From Klebsiella africana (GTDB lineage Bacteria; Pseudomonadota; Gammaproteobacteria; Enterobacterales; Enterobacteriaceae), in the NCBI RefSeq assembly GCF_020526085.1, contig NZ_CP084874.1:3596001-3660000 (forward strand): a stretch of 64,000 bases of DNA, in the 5' to 3' direction. This document shows positions 39,115 to 50,683 of the stretch, piece by piece (position 1 is the stretch's first letter; every line of letters starts with the position of its first letter). Below the pieces are notes generated by a model, which saw only the letters and a program-made list of their open reading frames with translations, ran no database searches and was not told the DNA's origin. The translations under genes were made by a program, and so were the position numbers.

Positions 39115-39831
39115 TTACGCGCTGCGCTGCAGCAGCATCGACTTAATATGGCCGATGGCGCGCGTCGGGTTAAGCCCTTTAGGACACACACTGACGCAGT
39201 TCATAATGCTGTGACAGCGGAATACGCTGAAAGCATCGCTCAGGCCTTCCAGGCGCTCGTTGGTTTCAGTATCGCGACTGTCGATCAGGAAGCGATACGC
39301 GGCCAGCAGGCCAGCCGGGCCAATGAATTTGTCCGGGTTCCACCAGAACGACGGGCACGAGGTCGAACAGCAGGCGCACAGAATACACTCGTACAGACCA
39401 TCGAGCTTCTCACGCTGCTCAGGCATCTGCAGATGCTCGCGAGCCGGAGGATTTTGCCCATTATTCAATAAGTAAGGCTTAATCTTCTCATATTGTGCAT
39501 AGAATTGCCCCATGTCCACCACCAAATCACGGATAACCGGTAATCCTGGCAGCGGACGGATAACAATCTTCTTGCCCGGCTGATTCAGCGCGGAGATCGG
39601 CGTGATGCACGCCAGACCGTTTTTCCCGTTCATGTTCAGGCCATCGGAACCACAAACCCCTTCACGGCAGGAGCGGCGGAACGACAGCGACGGATCTTTT
39701 TCTTTCAGCTGGATCAGCGCATCCAGCAGCATCATGTCGCGACCTTCTTCCGCTTCGAGGGTGTAATCCTGCATGTGCGGAGCGTCGTCAACATCCGGGT
39801 TATAGCGATAAATTGAAAACTCGAGTTTCAT
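39115..39831 (-). CDS. sdhB: Succinate dehydrogenase iron-sulfur subunit
   Basis: 238 residues. [2Fe-2S] ligands are in SCREGVCGSDGLNMNGKNGLAC; the [4Fe-4S] and [3Fe-4S] ligands are in CILCACCSTSCPSFW and CHSIMNCVSVCPKG. It passes electrons from SdhA FAD to ubiquinone at SdhCD. 15 bp after sdhA. Confidence 0.97.
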   Translation of the reverse strand: MKLEFSIYRYNPDVDDAPHMQDYTLEAEEGRDMMLLDALIQLKEKDPSLSFRRSCREGVCGSDGLNMNGKNGLACITPISALNQPGKKIVIRPLPGLPVIRDLVVDMGQFYAQYEKIKPYLLNNGQNPPAREHLQMPEQREKLDGLYECILCACCSTSCPSFWWNPDKFIGPAGLLAAYRFLIDSRDTETNERLEGLSDAFSVFRCHSIMNCVSVCPKGLNPTRAIGHIKSMLLQRSA

Positions 39832-39846
39832 TTTCCTGTCTCCGCA

Positions 39847-41613
39847 TTAGTAAGTACGAATCTTCGGCGGGAATGCCGGACGCAGTTTCGGTTCCATGTT
39901 GACGCTACGACGCGTCATGGATTCCGACTCTGGCAGGTACAGGGAATGGCACAGCCAGTTTTCATCATCACGATCCGGGAAGTCGAAGCGGCTATGGGCG
40001 CCACGGCTTTCAGTACGGAAGTTAGCGGACACGGCGGTCGCGTAGGCGGTTTCCATCAGGTTGTCCAGCTCCAGGCACTCAACGCGCTGGGTATTGAACT
40101 CGCTGGAAGTATCGTCGAGACGCGCGTTTTTCAGACGCTCGCGGATCACTTTCAGTTGCTCCAGACCTTTGTGCATCGCATCGCCTTCGCGGAACACCGA
40201 GAAGTTGTGCTGCATACATTCCTGCAGCGCTTTGCGGATTTCCACCGGGTCTTCACCGGAGCGGGTGTTGTTCCAGCGGTTGAGGCGGTCCAGCGAGCCT
40301 TCGATATCGGATTCGCTGGCGTCGCGCAGCGTACCCTGCTCGGCGATGGACTCCTGCAGGTGCAGACCGGCCGCACGGCCAAAGACCACCAGGTCAAGCA
40401 GCGAGTTGCCGCCCAGACGGTTGGCGCCGTGGACCGATACGCAAGCAATTTCGCCTACCGCGAACAGGCCCGGGATCACCACGTCTTCGCCCTTCTCATT
40501 CACGGTCAGCGCCTGACCGGTGACTTTGGTCGGGATACCGCCCATCATGTAGTGGCAGGTTGGGATAACCGGGATCGGCTCTTTCACCGGATCGACGTGA
40601 GCAAAGGTACGGGACAGCTCAAGGATACCTGGCAGACGAGATTCCAGAACCTCTTTACCCAGGTGATCCAGTTTCAGTTTCGCATGCGGGCCCCACGGAC
40701 CATCGCAGCCGCGGCCTTCGCGAATTTCGATCATGATGGAACGCGCCACCACGTCACGACCCGCCAGGTCTTTGGCGTTCGGGGCATAACGCTCCATAAA
40801 GCGCTCGCCGTGTTTGTTCAGCAGGTAACCGCCTTCCCCGCGGCAACCTTCGGTGACCAGCACCCCTGCCCCGGCGATGCCGGTCGGGTGGAACTGCCAC
40901 ATTTCCATATCCTGCACCGGAACGCCGGCGCGGATGGCCATCCCGACGCCGTCACCGGTGTTGATGTGGGCGTTGGTGGTGGACTGATAAATACGGCCTG
41001 CGCCGCCGGTCGCCAGCACGGTGGCGCGGGCTTTAAAGTAGACCACTTCACCGGTCTCGATGCACAGGGCGGTACAACCGACCACCGCGCCGTCCTGGTT
41101 TTTCACCAGATCGAGGGCATACCATTCGGAGAAGATAGTGGTGTGGTTTTTCAGGTTCTGTTGATACAGGGTGTGCAGCAGGGCGTGGCCGGTACGGTCA
41201 GCCGCAGCCGCGGTACGCGCCGCCTGCTCGCCGCCGAAGTTTTTCGACTGGCCGCCGAACGGGCGCTGATAAATACGGCCGTCGTCAAGACGGGAGAACG
41301 GCAGGCCCATATGTTCCAGCTCAAGAATCGCTTCCGGGCCGGTCTTACACATGTATTCAATGGCGTCCTGGTCGCCGATATAGTCCGACCCTTTTACGGT
41401 GTCGTACATATGCCATTCCCAGTTATCTTCATGGGAGTTACCGAGCGCGACGGTGATACCACCCTGCGCGGATACGGTATGGGAACGGGTAGGGAACACT
41501 TTGGAGAGCAGTGCACAGGTCTGTCCGCTCTGGGAAATTTGTAGCGCCGCGCGCATACCTGCGCCGCCGGCACCGATGACAACAGCATCAAACTCTCTGA
41601 CTGGCAATTTCAT
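39847..41613 (-). CDS. sdhA: Succinate dehydrogenase flavoprotein subunit
   Basis: 588 residues from ATG 41613 ([19 protein letters not shown]), the E. coli length. The FAD dinucleotide-binding motif is at residues 9-24, the covalent flavin His45 is in [12 protein letters not shown], and substrate-binding HPTGIAGAG and the catalytic Arg region are present. It oxidises succinate to fumarate. Its ATG overlaps the sdhD TAA. Confidence 0.97.
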   Translation of the reverse strand: MKLPVREFDAVVIGAGGAGMRAALQISQSGQTCALLSKVFPTRSHTVSAQGGITVALGNSHEDNWEWHMYDTVKGSDYIGDQDAIEYMCKTGPEAILELEHMGLPFSRLDDGRIYQRPFGGQSKNFGGEQAARTAAAADRTGHALLHTLYQQNLKNHTTIFSEWYALDLVKNQDGAVVGCTALCIETGEVVYFKARATVLATGGAGRIYQSTTNAHINTGDGVGMAIRAGVPVQDMEMWQFHPTGIAGAGVLVTEGCRGEGGYLLNKHGERFMERYAPNAKDLAGRDVVARSIMIEIREGRGCDGPWGPHAKLKLDHLGKEVLESRLPGILELSRTFAHVDPVKEPIPVIPTCHYMMGGIPTKVTGQALTVNEKGEDVVIPGLFAVGEIACVSVHGANRLGGNSLLDLVVFGRAAGLHLQESIAEQGTLRDASESDIEGSLDRLNRWNNTRSGEDPVEIRKALQECMQHNFSVFREGDAMHKGLEQLKVIRERLKNARLDDTSSEFNTQRVECLELDNLMETAYATAVSANFRTESRGAHSRFDFPDRDDENWLCHSLYLPESESMTRRSVNMEPKLRPAFPPKIRTY

Positions 41614-41960
41614 TACACACCCCACACCACAACAAATCCATAAAGAACGTAAGCCACCAGCGCCACAACGATAGCCAGTTGCAGAACCAGGCGCAGAGCC
41701 AGTGGTTTAACGTAGTCCGTTAACACCTGCCACATCCCGATCCAGGCATGGATGAGAATGGAAACGAGAGCCAGCAGAGTGAAGACTTTAGTGAAGCCGG
41801 AGGCAAAGAATCCGGTCCACACTTCCCATGAGATTTCACCGGTGGTGGCGAAGAAGCCAACCATGTAGATGATGTAGAGGGTCAGAACGATGGCGGTAGC
41901 ACGGACCAGAATAAAGTCATGTACGCCGTTGCGTCCCAGTGCTGAGGCGTTGCTTACCAT
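41613..41960 (-). CDS. sdhD: Succinate dehydrogenase membrane anchor subunit D
   Basis: 115 residues from ATG 41960 ([21 protein letters not shown]), with three membrane helices. The C-terminal [14 protein letters not shown] region includes the conserved Asp-Tyr of the quinone site (Tyr83). It anchors SdhAB and binds ubiquinone and heme b with SdhC. Starts 7 bp inside sdhC and overlaps sdhA by one base. Confidence 0.96.
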   Translation of the reverse strand: MVSNASALGRNGVHDFILVRATAIVLTLYIIYMVGFFATTGEISWEVWTGFFASGFTKVFTLLALVSILIHAWIGMWQVLTDYVKPLALRLVLQLAIVVALVAYVLYGFVVVWGV

Positions 41961-42343
41961 ACGAGGACTCCTGCGAGAAGTGAAAGCACGACAGTAATAA
42001 CAAAAGAGATTTTGGCGGAACGTTTCCCTGCTTCGAGGGTTTCGTCCAGATAGCCAAAGTCCATCATCAGATGGCGGATACCGACAACGACGTGATAGGC
42101 CAGCGCGGTGAGAATGCCCCACATGATGAACTTCACAAAGAAGCTATCCATGATGGAGGCCGCCGTCAGAAAACCTTCAGGGGAGGAAAGGCTGGTGCCC
42201 AGCAGCCAAAGCAGAATTCCGACCGCCACGAAGGTGATGACACCGGAAACGCGATGGAGAATGGACGCTATCGCCGTGATTGGGAACCGTATCGTTTGTA
42301 GATCCAGATTGACAGGTCTTTGTTTTTTCACATTTCTTACCAT
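41954..42343 (-). CDS. sdhC: Succinate dehydrogenase cytochrome b556 subunit C
   Basis: 129 residues from ATG 42343 ([21 protein letters not shown]); the five upstream codons are not conserved. Three membrane helices, with the Ser27/Arg31 region SILHRVSG at the quinone site and the heme ligand His84 in [12 protein letters not shown]. First gene of sdhCDAB-sucABCD and divergent from gltA. Confidence 0.96.
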   Translation of the reverse strand: MVRNVKKQRPVNLDLQTIRFPITAIASILHRVSGVITFVAVGILLWLLGTSLSSPEGFLTAASIMDSFFVKFIMWGILTALAYHVVVGIRHLMMDFGYLDETLEAGKRSAKISFVITVVLSLLAGVLVW

Positions 42344-42998
42344 GAATAACGCCCACATGCTGTTCTTATTGTTTCCTTCCTCCGGTCTGCTTGCGGGTCA
42401 GACAGCGTCCTTTCTATAACCAGAAGTCATGTTAAAACGTCTTTTCAGGCATTAAAACATCACTAAACAACGCTGGGTGGCTCGGGATTGCAGGGTGTTC
42501 CGGAGACCTGGCCGCAGTATAGGCCGTTCACAAAATCATTACAATTAACCTACATATAGTTTGTTGGGTTTTCTCCGGAACAGTGATCAAGGTCACGATA
42601 ACAACATTTTTTTAATTTTTAATCACCTGATTTGACAAATATTAAACATTTTTGTTACAACCATTACCAGTTAAATGCAATAATGCTCAAAAGTTATGGG
42701 GTCACTCTTTCACCTGAGAATAAGTTATGTAACAGTGTGTCAGTATTGACCGATGTAATCAGGACAGTTATTAGTGGTATATAGGTTTTAATATTCGGAC
42801 TGCTAAAACGCTGATTTGCTGTTGTTTCACCGCAGCCCTGAAGGACGTGCCATCAAGCGCCGTTGCTCTGTACCCTGCCCTTTTCGCTGACGCAGAGCTG
42901 TGTGCAACATAACAAACTGGTAACGTATGCAGGCGCGGGCCGAAAGCAAATCCACCACCCGGCAGTCTTAAGCAATAAAGGCGCTAAGGAGACCATAA
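42344..42998. promoter_or_regulatory. Divergent sdhC-gltA control region
   Basis: 655 bp, no ORF. It contains a CRP-like site at 42582-42597 and a highly AT-rich central block (about 42600-42680) suited to ArcA binding. The corresponding E. coli region drives both operons under ArcA and CRP control. I could not assign individual promoters confidently. Confidence 0.65.
42582..42597. promoter_or_regulatory. CRP site in the sdhC-gltA region
   Basis: AGTGA-N6-TCACG matches the CRP consensus TGTGA-N6-TCACA except at the two outermost bases. Confidence 0.6.
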
Positions 42999-44282
42999 AT
43001 GTCTGATGCTAAAGCAAAAATCACCCTGGGTGGTGACACTGCTATTGAACTGGATGTGCTAAAAGGCACGCTCGGTCAGGATGTTATTGATATTCGTAGT
43101 CTTGGTTCAAAAGGCGTATTTACTTTTGACCCAGGTTTCACTTCAACGGCTTCTTGTGAATCTAAAATTACGTTTATCGATGGTGACGAGGGGATCTTGC
43201 TGCACCGCGGTTTCCCGATCGACCAGTTAGCGACCGAATCTAACTATCTCGAAGTTTGTTATATTCTGCTGTACGGTGAAAAACCGACCCAGGCCGAATA
43301 TGACGAATTTAAAACCACCGTCACCCGTCACACCATGATTCATGAGCAGATCACCCGTCTGTTCCATGCGTTCCGTCGCGATTCTCACCCAATGGCCGTT
43401 ATGTGCGGGATCACTGGCGCCCTGGCGGCGTTCTATCATGACTCCCTCGACGTGAACAACCCGCGTCACCGCGAGATTGCCGCCTACCGTCTGCTGTCCA
43501 AAATGCCAACCATGGCAGCCATGTGTTACAAGTATTCTATCGGTCAGCCGTTTGTTTATCCGCGCAACGACCTCTCCTACGCCGGCAACTTCCTGCGCAT
43601 GATGTTTGCAACACCGTGCGAAGAGTATGAAGTCAATCCGGTGCTCGAGCGCGCCATGGACCGTATTTTGATCCTGCACGCCGATCACGAGCAGAACGCG
43701 TCGACCTCGACGGTCCGTACCGCGGGCTCCTCCGGCGCTAACCCGTTCGCCTGTATCGCTGCGGGTATCGCCTCCCTGTGGGGACCGGCACACGGCGGCG
43801 CCAACGAAGCGGCGCTGAAAATGCTGGAAGAGATCAGCTCTGTCGAACACATTCCGGAATTTGTTCGTCGTGCGAAAGACAAGAATGACTCTTTCCGCCT
43901 GATGGGCTTCGGTCATCGTGTTTACAAAAACTACGACCCGCGTGCCACCGTGATGCGTGAAACCTGCCATGAAGTGCTGAAAGAGCTGGGCACCAAAGAC
44001 GACCTGCTGCAGGTGGCCATGGAGCTGGAGCATATCGCGCTGAACGACCCGTACTTTATCGAGAAAAAACTCTACCCGAACGTCGACTTCTACTCGGGTA
44101 TTATCCTGAAAGCAATGGGTATTCCGTCCTCCATGTTTACCGTTATCTTCGCGATGGCACGTACTGTGGGCTGGATTGCGCACTGGAACGAAATGCACAG
44201 CGATGGCATGAAGATCGCCCGTCCGCGTCAGCTGTACACTGGCTACGCCAAACGCGATTACCAGTCCGACATTAAGCGTTAA
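42999..44282 (+). CDS. gltA: Citrate synthase (type II, NADH-sensitive)
   Basis: 427 residues, the E. coli length, with an AAGGAGA ribosome-binding site 6 bp before ATG. The catalytic histidines lie in [12 protein letters not shown] and in [16 protein letters not shown]; the catalytic Asp is in YPNVDFYSG. It condenses acetyl-CoA with oxaloacetate. Monocistronic with a terminator shared with nei; divergent from sdhC. Confidence 0.97.
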   Translation: MSDAKAKITLGGDTAIELDVLKGTLGQDVIDIRSLGSKGVFTFDPGFTSTASCESKITFIDGDEGILLHRGFPIDQLATESNYLEVCYILLYGEKPTQAEYDEFKTTVTRHTMIHEQITRLFHAFRRDSHPMAVMCGITGALAAFYHDSLDVNNPRHREIAAYRLLSKMPTMAAMCYKYSIGQPFVYPRNDLSYAGNFLRMMFATPCEEYEVNPVLERAMDRILILHADHEQNASTSTVRTAGSSGANPFACIAAGIASLWGPAHGGANEAALKMLEEISSVEHIPEFVRRAKDKNDSFRLMGFGHRVYKNYDPRATVMRETCHEVLKELGTKDDLLQVAMELEHIALNDPYFIEKKLYPNVDFYSGIILKAMGIPSSMFTVIFAMARTVGWIAHWNEMHSDGMKIARPRQLYTGYAKRDYQSDIKR

Positions 44283-44300
44283 TCTTGCCGTCCGGATGAT

Positions 44301-44328
44301 AAAAACGCGCCTGTTGGCGCGTTTTTTT
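44301..44328. terminator. Terminator between gltA and nei
   Basis: ACGCGCC (44305-44311) and GGCGCGT (44316-44322) form the stem, with A5 before and T7 after, active in both directions. Confidence 0.88.
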
Positions 44329-44373
44329 ATACCTGACAATAAGGCCTGGCGCTGACACGGCCTGGCTGCCGGC

Positions 44374-45165
44374 TTAATGCTGGCAGTGCGGGCACCAGTA
44401 AAACGGCCGCGAGGAGAGCATTGTCTTCTCAATCACGCCCCCGCAGCGTTCGCACTTTTCCCCATCGCGATGGAATACCTTAAAGCGAAACAGCGCGCCG
44501 TGGTGCTTGTTGTTATCGGGCTGGCCGCGGGTGCGATAAGAAAGCCGCGGGATATCGAGCAGCGCGTGGGCCAGCGCATCCAGCTGACTGTCGCTCAGTT
44601 CAGTAGCTTTACGCTTCCCGCTTAATCCCACCTGCCAGAGAATTTCCACCCGCAGATAGTTTCCAAGCCCGGCCAGGAAAGCCTGATCGAGTAGCAACCC
44701 GGCGAACTGACGATGGCGGAATTTGGCCGACAGCAGTCGCGCTTTCACCTCCTCTGCGGTTAACGTCATATCCAGCACATCCGGCCCGACGCGCTGTAAA
44801 AACGGGTGATGGGCAACCTGCTCTGCTGTAAGTATTTCGATATCCGACGCGCTGTAGAGCAAAATCGCTTTCCTCGCCGTCTGCAGCCTGACCCGCAGCA
44901 CGCGGTTAGAGAGGGGTTGTTCCCCGATGTCTACCACGCGCCAGACGCCATATAGCTGGTTATGACTATACAGGGTCAACCCGCCGGAGAAGCGGGTCAG
45001 CAGGGCTTTGCCCCGGGTGTCGATATGGGTAACCCGTTGACCAATCAGCTCGGTTTGATAGGGTTGCAACTGGGGAAAGGCGAACCAGACGTCGGTTAAG
45101 GGGTCGTCTTTGATTGCTGCCTCCAGTGTATCCGCCGCGCGGCGGATCTCCGGACCTTCCGGCAT
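44374..45165 (-). CDS. nei: Endonuclease VIII, DNA glycosylase/AP lyase
   Basis: 263 residues starting [11 protein letters not shown] after Met, where Pro2 is the catalytic nucleophile and Glu3 assists. The helix-two-turn-helix and the C-terminal zinc finger CERCGG ... CPHC are intact. It excises oxidised pyrimidines in base excision repair. 15 bp downstream of pcp, so possibly last in the ybgI-pxp-pcp-nei run. Confidence 0.96.
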   Translation of the reverse strand: MPEGPEIRRAADTLEAAIKDDPLTDVWFAFPQLQPYQTELIGQRVTHIDTRGKALLTRFSGGLTLYSHNQLYGVWRVVDIGEQPLSNRVLRVRLQTARKAILLYSASDIEILTAEQVAHHPFLQRVGPDVLDMTLTAEEVKARLLSAKFRHRQFAGLLLDQAFLAGLGNYLRVEILWQVGLSGKRKATELSDSQLDALAHALLDIPRLSYRTRGQPDNNKHHGALFRFKVFHRDGEKCERCGGVIEKTMLSSRPFYWCPHCQH

Positions 45166-45180
45166 ACTGTCATCCTTTTG

Positions 45181-45825
45181 TTAGTGGGTGGCGCCGCCGC
45201 CCAGTTTACTATCCACCGACTGATGCAGGGCTACGGCAATGGCCGTCTCCAGCGCCTCCCGCACGGTGGCGGTCGCCATACTCGGCTCGCCGGGATGGGC
45301 CACAGCCTGCGCCGGTAGCCATGGAATATGGATAAACCCGCCCCTGACGCCAGCCTGCTCCTGCAGCTTATGTAGCAAACCATACATCACGTGATTGCAG
45401 ACGAAGGTGCCGGCGGTTTGGGAGACCGAAGCCGGGATCCCGCGATCGCGCAGCGCGCTGACGATCGCTTTGATCGGCAAGGTGCTGAACCACCCCGTCG
45501 GTCCCCCGGCGACGATCGGCGTGTCGATAGGCTGCTGGCCTTTATTATCGGGAATGCGCGCATCATCGACATTGATAGCCACACGTTCGAGGCTGATATC
45601 GACGCGACCGCCGGCCTGCCCCACGGCGATAACCAGCCTCGGCTGCAGCGCGTCTATCGCCGTATAGAGCACCGACAGCGCCTCGCCAAACACACAGGGA
45701 AGCTGGCGGGCGATCACCGTCTGCCCGGCAATCATCGTCCCGTCCAGTTGCTGCACCACTTCCCAGGAAGGGTTCACCGTCTCGCCGTCAAAGGGTTCAA
45801 ACCCGGTTATCAGTACTCCCGCCAT
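45181..45825 (-). CDS. pcp: Pyrrolidone-carboxylate peptidase (pyroglutamyl peptidase I)
   Basis: 214 residues, typical family length. It starts [22 protein letters not shown], with the conserved substrate-binding N-terminus; the catalytic Glu is in [16 protein letters not shown], the Cys in [14 protein letters not shown] and the His in [10 protein letters not shown]. It removes N-terminal pyroglutamate from peptides. E. coli K-12 has no pcp here. Placed 29 bp after pxpA, so the 5-oxoproline it releases could feed the adjacent PxpABC enzyme. Confidence 0.94.
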   Translation of the reverse strand: MAGVLITGFEPFDGETVNPSWEVVQQLDGTMIAGQTVIARQLPCVFGEALSVLYTAIDALQPRLVIAVGQAGGRVDISLERVAINVDDARIPDNKGQQPIDTPIVAGGPTGWFSTLPIKAIVSALRDRGIPASVSQTAGTFVCNHVMYGLLHKLQEQAGVRGGFIHIPWLPAQAVAHPGEPSMATATVREALETAIAVALHQSVDSKLGGGATH

Positions 45826-45854
45826 CGTCCTCTCCTTCGCGGTCAGTCAGATTG

Positions 45855-46607
45855 TCATATTTCTGCGTCCAGCTGAGCGCTGACCTGAATATGGCGCCCG
45901 GCAAATGCCGCCCGCAGACGGCGGGCAAAATCCAGCGCGTGAGGGCCATCGCCGTGCAGACACACCGTCTGCGCCACCACGTTCGCCCATTCGCCGCTGA
46001 CGCTACGCACCCGATGGTGTTGCACCATCTCGAGGGTTTGCGCCAGGGCCTGCTCTTCGCTGTCAATCAGTGCACCGGGTTGGCTGCGCGGCACCAGGCT
46101 GCCGTCGGCCAGGTAGCCGCGATCGGCAAACACCTCCTGCCGCGTCGTCAGACCATAGTGCTGCCCGGCGCGGATCAGTTCGCTGCCCGCCAACCCCACC
46201 AGCACCAGCTGCGGGTTAACATCCCGGATCGCGCGGGCGATCGCGTCCGCCAGCGGCGGCGATTTGGCCGCCTGGTTGTATAGCATACCGTGCGGCTTCA
46301 CGTGCTGCAGCTTGCCGCCCTGCGCCTGAACGATCGCCGCCAGGGCACCAATCTGATACAGCGTCTGGGCATAGACCGTTTCCAGCGGCAAATCCATCGC
46401 CGTGCGGCCAAAATTTTCCCGGTCGGGATACCCTGGATGGGCACCGACCGCCACGCCGTACTTCAGCGCCTCGCGTACACTCTGCACCATCAGCCGGGCA
46501 TCGCCGGCGTGAAAGCCGCAGGCGATATTTGCCGACGAGACCAGCTGGAGCAGCGCGCTATCGTTCGCCCCGCCTTCCCCGAGATCGGCATTGAGATCAA
46601 TCATCAT
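45855..46607 (-). CDS. pxpA: PxpA, 5-oxoprolinase subunit A (LamB/YcsF family)
   Basis: 250 residues from ATG 46607, best placed relative to the GGAG ribosome-binding site; the adjacent ATG at 46604 aligns with E. coli. Family hallmarks are DLNADLGEG near the N-terminus, [28 protein letters not shown] and TVCLHGDG. With PxpB and PxpC it opens 5-oxoproline to glutamate using ATP. Overlaps the end of pxpC by 11 bp. Confidence 0.94.
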   Translation of the reverse strand: MMIDLNADLGEGGANDSALLQLVSSANIACGFHAGDARLMVQSVREALKYGVAVGAHPGYPDRENFGRTAMDLPLETVYAQTLYQIGALAAIVQAQGGKLQHVKPHGMLYNQAAKSPPLADAIARAIRDVNPQLVLVGLAGSELIRAGQHYGLTTRQEVFADRGYLADGSLVPRSQPGALIDSEEQALAQTLEMVQHHRVRSVSGEWANVVAQTVCLHGDGPHALDFARRLRAAFAGRHIQVSAQLDAEI

Positions 46608-47529
46608 CGTGGAGTCTCCAGGCCAGTTGTTCAAGGTAACGCTGCTGGTCGGCGCGCGCTTTCAGCGCGTCTTCCAGCGAGCAGGCGACGAAGTGGATCG
46701 GCTGCCCCAGCGGGATCTGCGCCAGCTGGTACATATCAGCCTCAATAATGCAGGCGATACGCGGATAGCCGCCGGTGGTCTGCGCATCGTTCATTAACAC
46801 AATCGGCTGGCCGTTATGCGGCACCTGTACCACGCCGGGCAGCAGGCCATGGGAGAGCATTTCCCGGTCGGTAGTGCGCTTGAGCGGCTGCCCCTTCAGG
46901 CGGTAGCCCATGCGATTACTCTGCGGACTGAGCTGCCAGGGAGAGCGCCAGAACGACGCCTGCGAGGCCGTGTCAAACTCGTGATACTCCGGGCCCGGCA
47001 GCGCGCGAATGCGATTGTCCAGCGGCAACTGCTTGACGCCGCGCGAGGTGGTGAAACGCCGGGCGGCTTTTCCGAGCTTCAGCTGGTCGCCATCCTGCAG
47101 ACGGCGTCCCTCCAGACCGCCAATCCCCGCCTTGAGATCCGTGCAGCGCGAGCCAAGTACCACCGGGACCGCAATCCCACCTGCCACCGCCAGATAGCTG
47201 CGAATCCCATGCTGCGGTGTTTTCAACACCAGACGCTGCCCGGCCCGGTAGGCGGTACGCCAGCCCACCCAGACCGCTTTGCCGTCCAGCGTCGCTTCGC
47301 AGGCAGCGCCAGTCAGCGCGAACCAACCGCTGCGGGCAAACTCGATCTCCACCTGGCCGAGGGTAATCTCCAGCCCGGCGGCGTTCGCCTCGTTGCCAAC
47401 CAGCAGATTGGCAATCACCAGCGAGGGATAATCCAGAGCGCCACAGCGGCTAATGCCGGACTGGCGCAGGCCTTCTCGTCCACCGTCCTGTACCGAGGTG
47501 TACAGACCGGCGCGGATCAGGGTCAACAT
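46597..47529 (-). CDS. pxpC: PxpC, 5-oxoprolinase subunit C (allophanate hydrolase-like)
   Basis: 310 residues starting [25 protein letters not shown], with conserved [23 protein letters not shown]. It resembles the C-terminal half of biotin-dependent carboxylase/KipA proteins. Together with PxpB it forms the ATP-dependent part of bacterial 5-oxoprolinase. Starts 7 bp inside pxpB. Confidence 0.94.
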   Translation of the reverse strand: MLTLIRAGLYTSVQDGGREGLRQSGISRCGALDYPSLVIANLLVGNEANAAGLEITLGQVEIEFARSGWFALTGAACEATLDGKAVWVGWRTAYRAGQRLVLKTPQHGIRSYLAVAGGIAVPVVLGSRCTDLKAGIGGLEGRRLQDGDQLKLGKAARRFTTSRGVKQLPLDNRIRALPGPEYHEFDTASQASFWRSPWQLSPQSNRMGYRLKGQPLKRTTDREMLSHGLLPGVVQVPHNGQPIVLMNDAQTTGGYPRIACIIEADMYQLAQIPLGQPIHFVACSLEDALKARADQQRYLEQLAWRLHDDD

Positions 47530-48179
47530 ACCCCCTCCTTTTGCGGCACAAAGCGAATTTTATCGCCCACGCGCAGCAGCGCAGGCTCCTTACGCGCCGG
47601 GTCAAACAGCGTCAGCGCGGTCCGCCCCAGCAGCTGCCAGCCGCCGGGCGTCGCCAGCGGATAAATGCCAGTTTGCGCGCCACCGATGCCTACCGAGCCG
47701 GCCGGGACCCGCACGCGCGGTTCGGCGCGACGCGGAGTCGCCAGCGCCGTCGGCAGGCCCCCCAGATAGGGGAATCCCGGCTGAAAACCAATAAACCAGA
47801 CCAGGTATTCCACCGAGGCATGCAGCTCCACAACCTGTTTTTCACTCAGGCCGCTGTGCTGCGCCACCACCCCGAGATCCGGCCCGGCCTCGCCGCCGTA
47901 CACGACCGGGATGGTTAATGACCTCGACTCCGGCTCCAGCGCAAGACTCTCCTCCCACCAGCGCTGCAGACGGTCTATCGCCTCCCACGCCATCTCCTGC
48001 GGGCGGCGGAGCACCACGGTGATATTGTTCATGCCCGGAATGGCATCAACCACCTCGTCGTGGTGAGCCAGACGCTGGGCTAACCCCCAGATCCGTTGCT
48101 GGCTCTCGAGCGTGACCGGCGGCTCCAGCTCCAGCACGACGGCCGTTTCTCCTAACAGATAACAACGCGCTCGCTGCAC
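47523..48179 (-). CDS. pxpB: PxpB, 5-oxoprolinase subunit B (KipI-like)
   Basis: 218 residues from a GTG start ([20 protein letters not shown]), as I recall for E. coli YbgJ. KipI-family motifs are [23 protein letters not shown] and [19 protein letters not shown]. It pairs with PxpC. 14 bp after ybgI and overlapping pxpC, so ybgI-pxpBCA reads as one unit. Confidence 0.94.
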   Translation of the reverse strand: MQRARCYLLGETAVVLELEPPVTLESQQRIWGLAQRLAHHDEVVDAIPGMNNITVVLRRPQEMAWEAIDRLQRWWEESLALEPESRSLTIPVVYGGEAGPDLGVVAQHSGLSEKQVVELHASVEYLVWFIGFQPGFPYLGGLPTALATPRRAEPRVRVPAGSVGIGGAQTGIYPLATPGGWQLLGRTALTLFDPARKEPALLRVGDKIRFVPQKEGVC

Positions 48180-48193
48180 TTTTCTCTCTCCCG

Positions 48194-48937
48194 TCAGGCA
48201 GGGTTAGGAATATCAATAAAGGTAACATCCAGGTCGGTCGTTTCCGTCAGCCATTCGCTGAGGGCGCGAATGCCGCCCCGCTCGGTAGCGTGGTGGCCGG
48301 CAGCATAAAAATGCAGCCCCTGTTCGCGGGCAGAATGAATAGTTTGTTCCGACACCTCGCCGGTGATAAACGCATCCACCCCAAAGCGCGCCGCGGCGTC
48401 GATAAAGCTCTGGCCGCCGCCGGTACACCAGGCGACGCGACTGACGGTCTCCGGCCCGGTATCGCCGCACCACAGCGGCTTACGCCCCAGCCGGGCTTCG
48501 ATCCACGAGGCCAGTTCGAGGCCGGAAACCGGCATCGACAGTTCGCCCCACGGCACCAGCGGTTCGATTTCACCCAGCACGTTAATCCCCAGCAGATGCG
48601 CCAGCTGCGCGTTGTTGCCCAGCTCCGGGTGGGCATCCAATGGCAGGTGCCAGCCGTAGAGATTGATATCGTTGGCCAGCAGGGTTTTCAGGCGACGGCG
48701 CTTCATGCCGCGGATCACTGGCGATTCGTTTTTCCAGAAATAACCGTGATGAACAATTACCGCATCCGCCTGCAGCCGGACGGCCTCATCCAGCAGCGCC
48801 TGGCTGGCCGTCACCCCGGTGACGATCTTGTGCACCGTGTCGCGTCCTTCCACCTGCAGGCCGTTAGGGGCGAAGTCACTGATGGCCGCACTATTGAGCT
48901 TGTCGTTAATCAGTTGTTCCAGTTCGCTATTTTTCAT
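48194..48937 (-). CDS. ybgI: YbgI, NIF3-family dinuclear metal-binding protein (GTP cyclohydrolase 1 type 2 homolog)
   Basis: 247 residues from ATG 48937 ([17 protein letters not shown]), the E. coli length. Metal-ligand motifs are [27 protein letters not shown] and [11 protein letters not shown]. YbgI forms a toroidal hexamer with a dinuclear metal site; its physiological substrate is unclear. First gene of the ybgI-pxpBCA-pcp-nei run. Confidence 0.94.
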   Translation of the reverse strand: MKNSELEQLINDKLNSAAISDFAPNGLQVEGRDTVHKIVTGVTASQALLDEAVRLQADAVIVHHGYFWKNESPVIRGMKRRRLKTLLANDINLYGWHLPLDAHPELGNNAQLAHLLGINVLGEIEPLVPWGELSMPVSGLELASWIEARLGRKPLWCGDTGPETVSRVAWCTGGGQSFIDAAARFGVDAFITGEVSEQTIHSAREQGLHFYAAGHHATERGGIRALSEWLTETTDLDVTFIDIPNPA

Positions 48938-49204
48938 CGCCACTCCAGCAGATAATCAGGGTATACAAAGGCATAACATAACCATATCCATTCGGGTCGT
49001 CGATAGTCCGCTGCCGTCACTGACCATGACTTTTTAGCGAATCCCGCAATTTGCCTATTCATCCCGCCGCGCATTCGTGTATATTTATGCACTAATAAAG
49101 CATATTAAATAATCAGAAAGCCCCTCAAACCATGAATATGACTGATAAATCGCTATTCATGCAGAACGATCGACTTTCGCTTTACGTCAGGAAACACACT
49201 TCAT

Positions 49205-50683
49205 ATGCAGACAACATCATCGCAGCCGCGGGCGATTTACTACGTCGTGGCGCTGCAGATCTGGGAGTATTTTAGCTTCTACGGCATGCGCGCTCTGCTG
49301 ATCCTCTATCTCACCAATCAGCTTAAATATGACGATAACCACGCCTATGCTCTGTTCAGCGCCTACTGCTCACTGGTCTATGTGACGCCGATCCTCGGCG
49401 GCTATCTGGCCGATAAGCTGTTAGGCAACCGGATGGCTGTCATGCTCGGCGCCCTGCTGATGGCTATTGGCCATCTGGTGCTCGGGGCCAGCGAAACCGC
49501 CCCGGTTTTCCTGTACCTGTCGCTGGCGATCATCGTCTGCGGCTACGGGTTGTTTAAATCCAACGTCAGCTGTCTGCTGGGCGAACTCTACGAACCTGCC
49601 GATCCGCGTCGCGATGGCGGCTTCTCGCTGATGTATGCGGCGGGCAATATCGGCTCGATTATCGCGCCGATTGCCTGCGGCTATGTACAGGAGGAGTATA
49701 GCTGGGCGATGGGCTTTGCCCTGGCGGCTATCGGCATGGTCGCGGGGCTGGTGATTTTCCTCTGCGGCAACCGTCACTTCCGGCATACCGCCGGCGTCAA
49801 CCGCCAGGCGCTGTGCGCGCGCCACGTTCTGCTACCGAACTGGGGCTGGCTGCTGGTGCTGCTGGTTACCGCCCCGCTGCTGATTGCGGTACTGTTCTGG
49901 CAGGAGTGGTCGGTGTATGCCCTGATCGTGGCCACCGTTATCGGCCTGGCGGTGCTGGCGCGGATCTACCTGCGCGCCGAGACCGATAAACAGCGCAAGG
50001 ATCTGCGCCTGATCGTCGTCCTTACCGCGTTTAGCCTGCTGTTCTGGGCCTTCGCCCAGCAGGGCGGTAGCTCCATCAGTCTGTATATTGACCGCTTCGT
50101 TAATCGCCACATCATGAGCTACGAAGTCCCTACCGCTATGTTCCAGTCGGTCAACGCCTTCGCGGTGATGCTCTGCGGAATGGTGTTGGCGTGGCTGGTG
50201 AAAGAGAGCATCGGTGGCAATCGCACCGTACGCATCTGGGGAAAATTTGCCCTCGGCCTGGGCCTGATGAGCGCCGGGTTCTGCATTTTGACCCTCAGCG
50301 CCCGCTGGTCGGCGGCCTATGGTCAGTCGTCTATGCCGCTGATGGTGCTGGGTCTGGCGGTGATGGGCTTTGCCGAACTGTTTATCGACCCGGTCGCGAT
50401 GTCGCAAATCACCCGCATTGAGATCCCGGGGGTCACCGGGGTGCTGACCGGTATCTATATGCTGCTCTCCGGAGCCATCGCCAACTATCTGGCCGGCGTC
50501 ATCGCCGACCAGACCTCGCAGGCGTCATTCGACGCTGCCGGGGCGGTGAACTACTCCATTGACGCCTACATCAAGGTCTTCAGCCAGATCACCTGGGGCG
50601 CGCTGGCCTGTGTCGGCGTGGTGCTGGTCATCTGGCTGTATCACTCGCTGAAGGTCAGGACCCGCCGTCTGGCGGTGGAGTAA
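49205..50683 (+). CDS. dtpD: DtpD, proton-dependent dipeptide/tripeptide transporter
   Basis: 492 residues with about 14 membrane spans. POT-family features are [18 protein letters not shown] in TM1, [16 protein letters not shown], and [19 protein letters not shown]. Closest to E. coli DtpD (YbgH). It imports small peptides with protons. Divergent from ybgI across 267 bp, and its 3' end overlaps phrB by 29 bp on the other strand. Confidence 0.95.
   Translation: MQTTSSQPRAIYYVVALQIWEYFSFYGMRALLILYLTNQLKYDDNHAYALFSAYCSLVYVTPILGGYLADKLLGNRMAVMLGALLMAIGHLVLGASETAPVFLYLSLAIIVCGYGLFKSNVSCLLGELYEPADPRRDGGFSLMYAAGNIGSIIAPIACGYVQEEYSWAMGFALAAIGMVAGLVIFLCGNRHFRHTAGVNRQALCARHVLLPNWGWLLVLLVTAPLLIAVLFWQEWSVYALIVATVIGLAVLARIYLRAETDKQRKDLRLIVVLTAFSLLFWAFAQQGGSSISLYIDRFVNRHIMSYEVPTAMFQSVNAFAVMLCGMVLAWLVKESIGGNRTVRIWGKFALGLGLMSAGFCILTLSARWSAAYGQSSMPLMVLGLAVMGFAELFIDPVAMSQITRIEIPGVTGVLTGIYMLLSGAIANYLAGVIADQTSQASFDAAGAVNYSIDAYIKVFSQITWGALACVGVVLVIWLYHSLKVRTRRLAVE

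Noticed and set aside
30029..42343. Horizontal acquisition of the cyd or sdh-suc genes
   Set aside because: Gene order, lengths and coding style match core enterobacterial operons; only the intergenic repeats are mobile.
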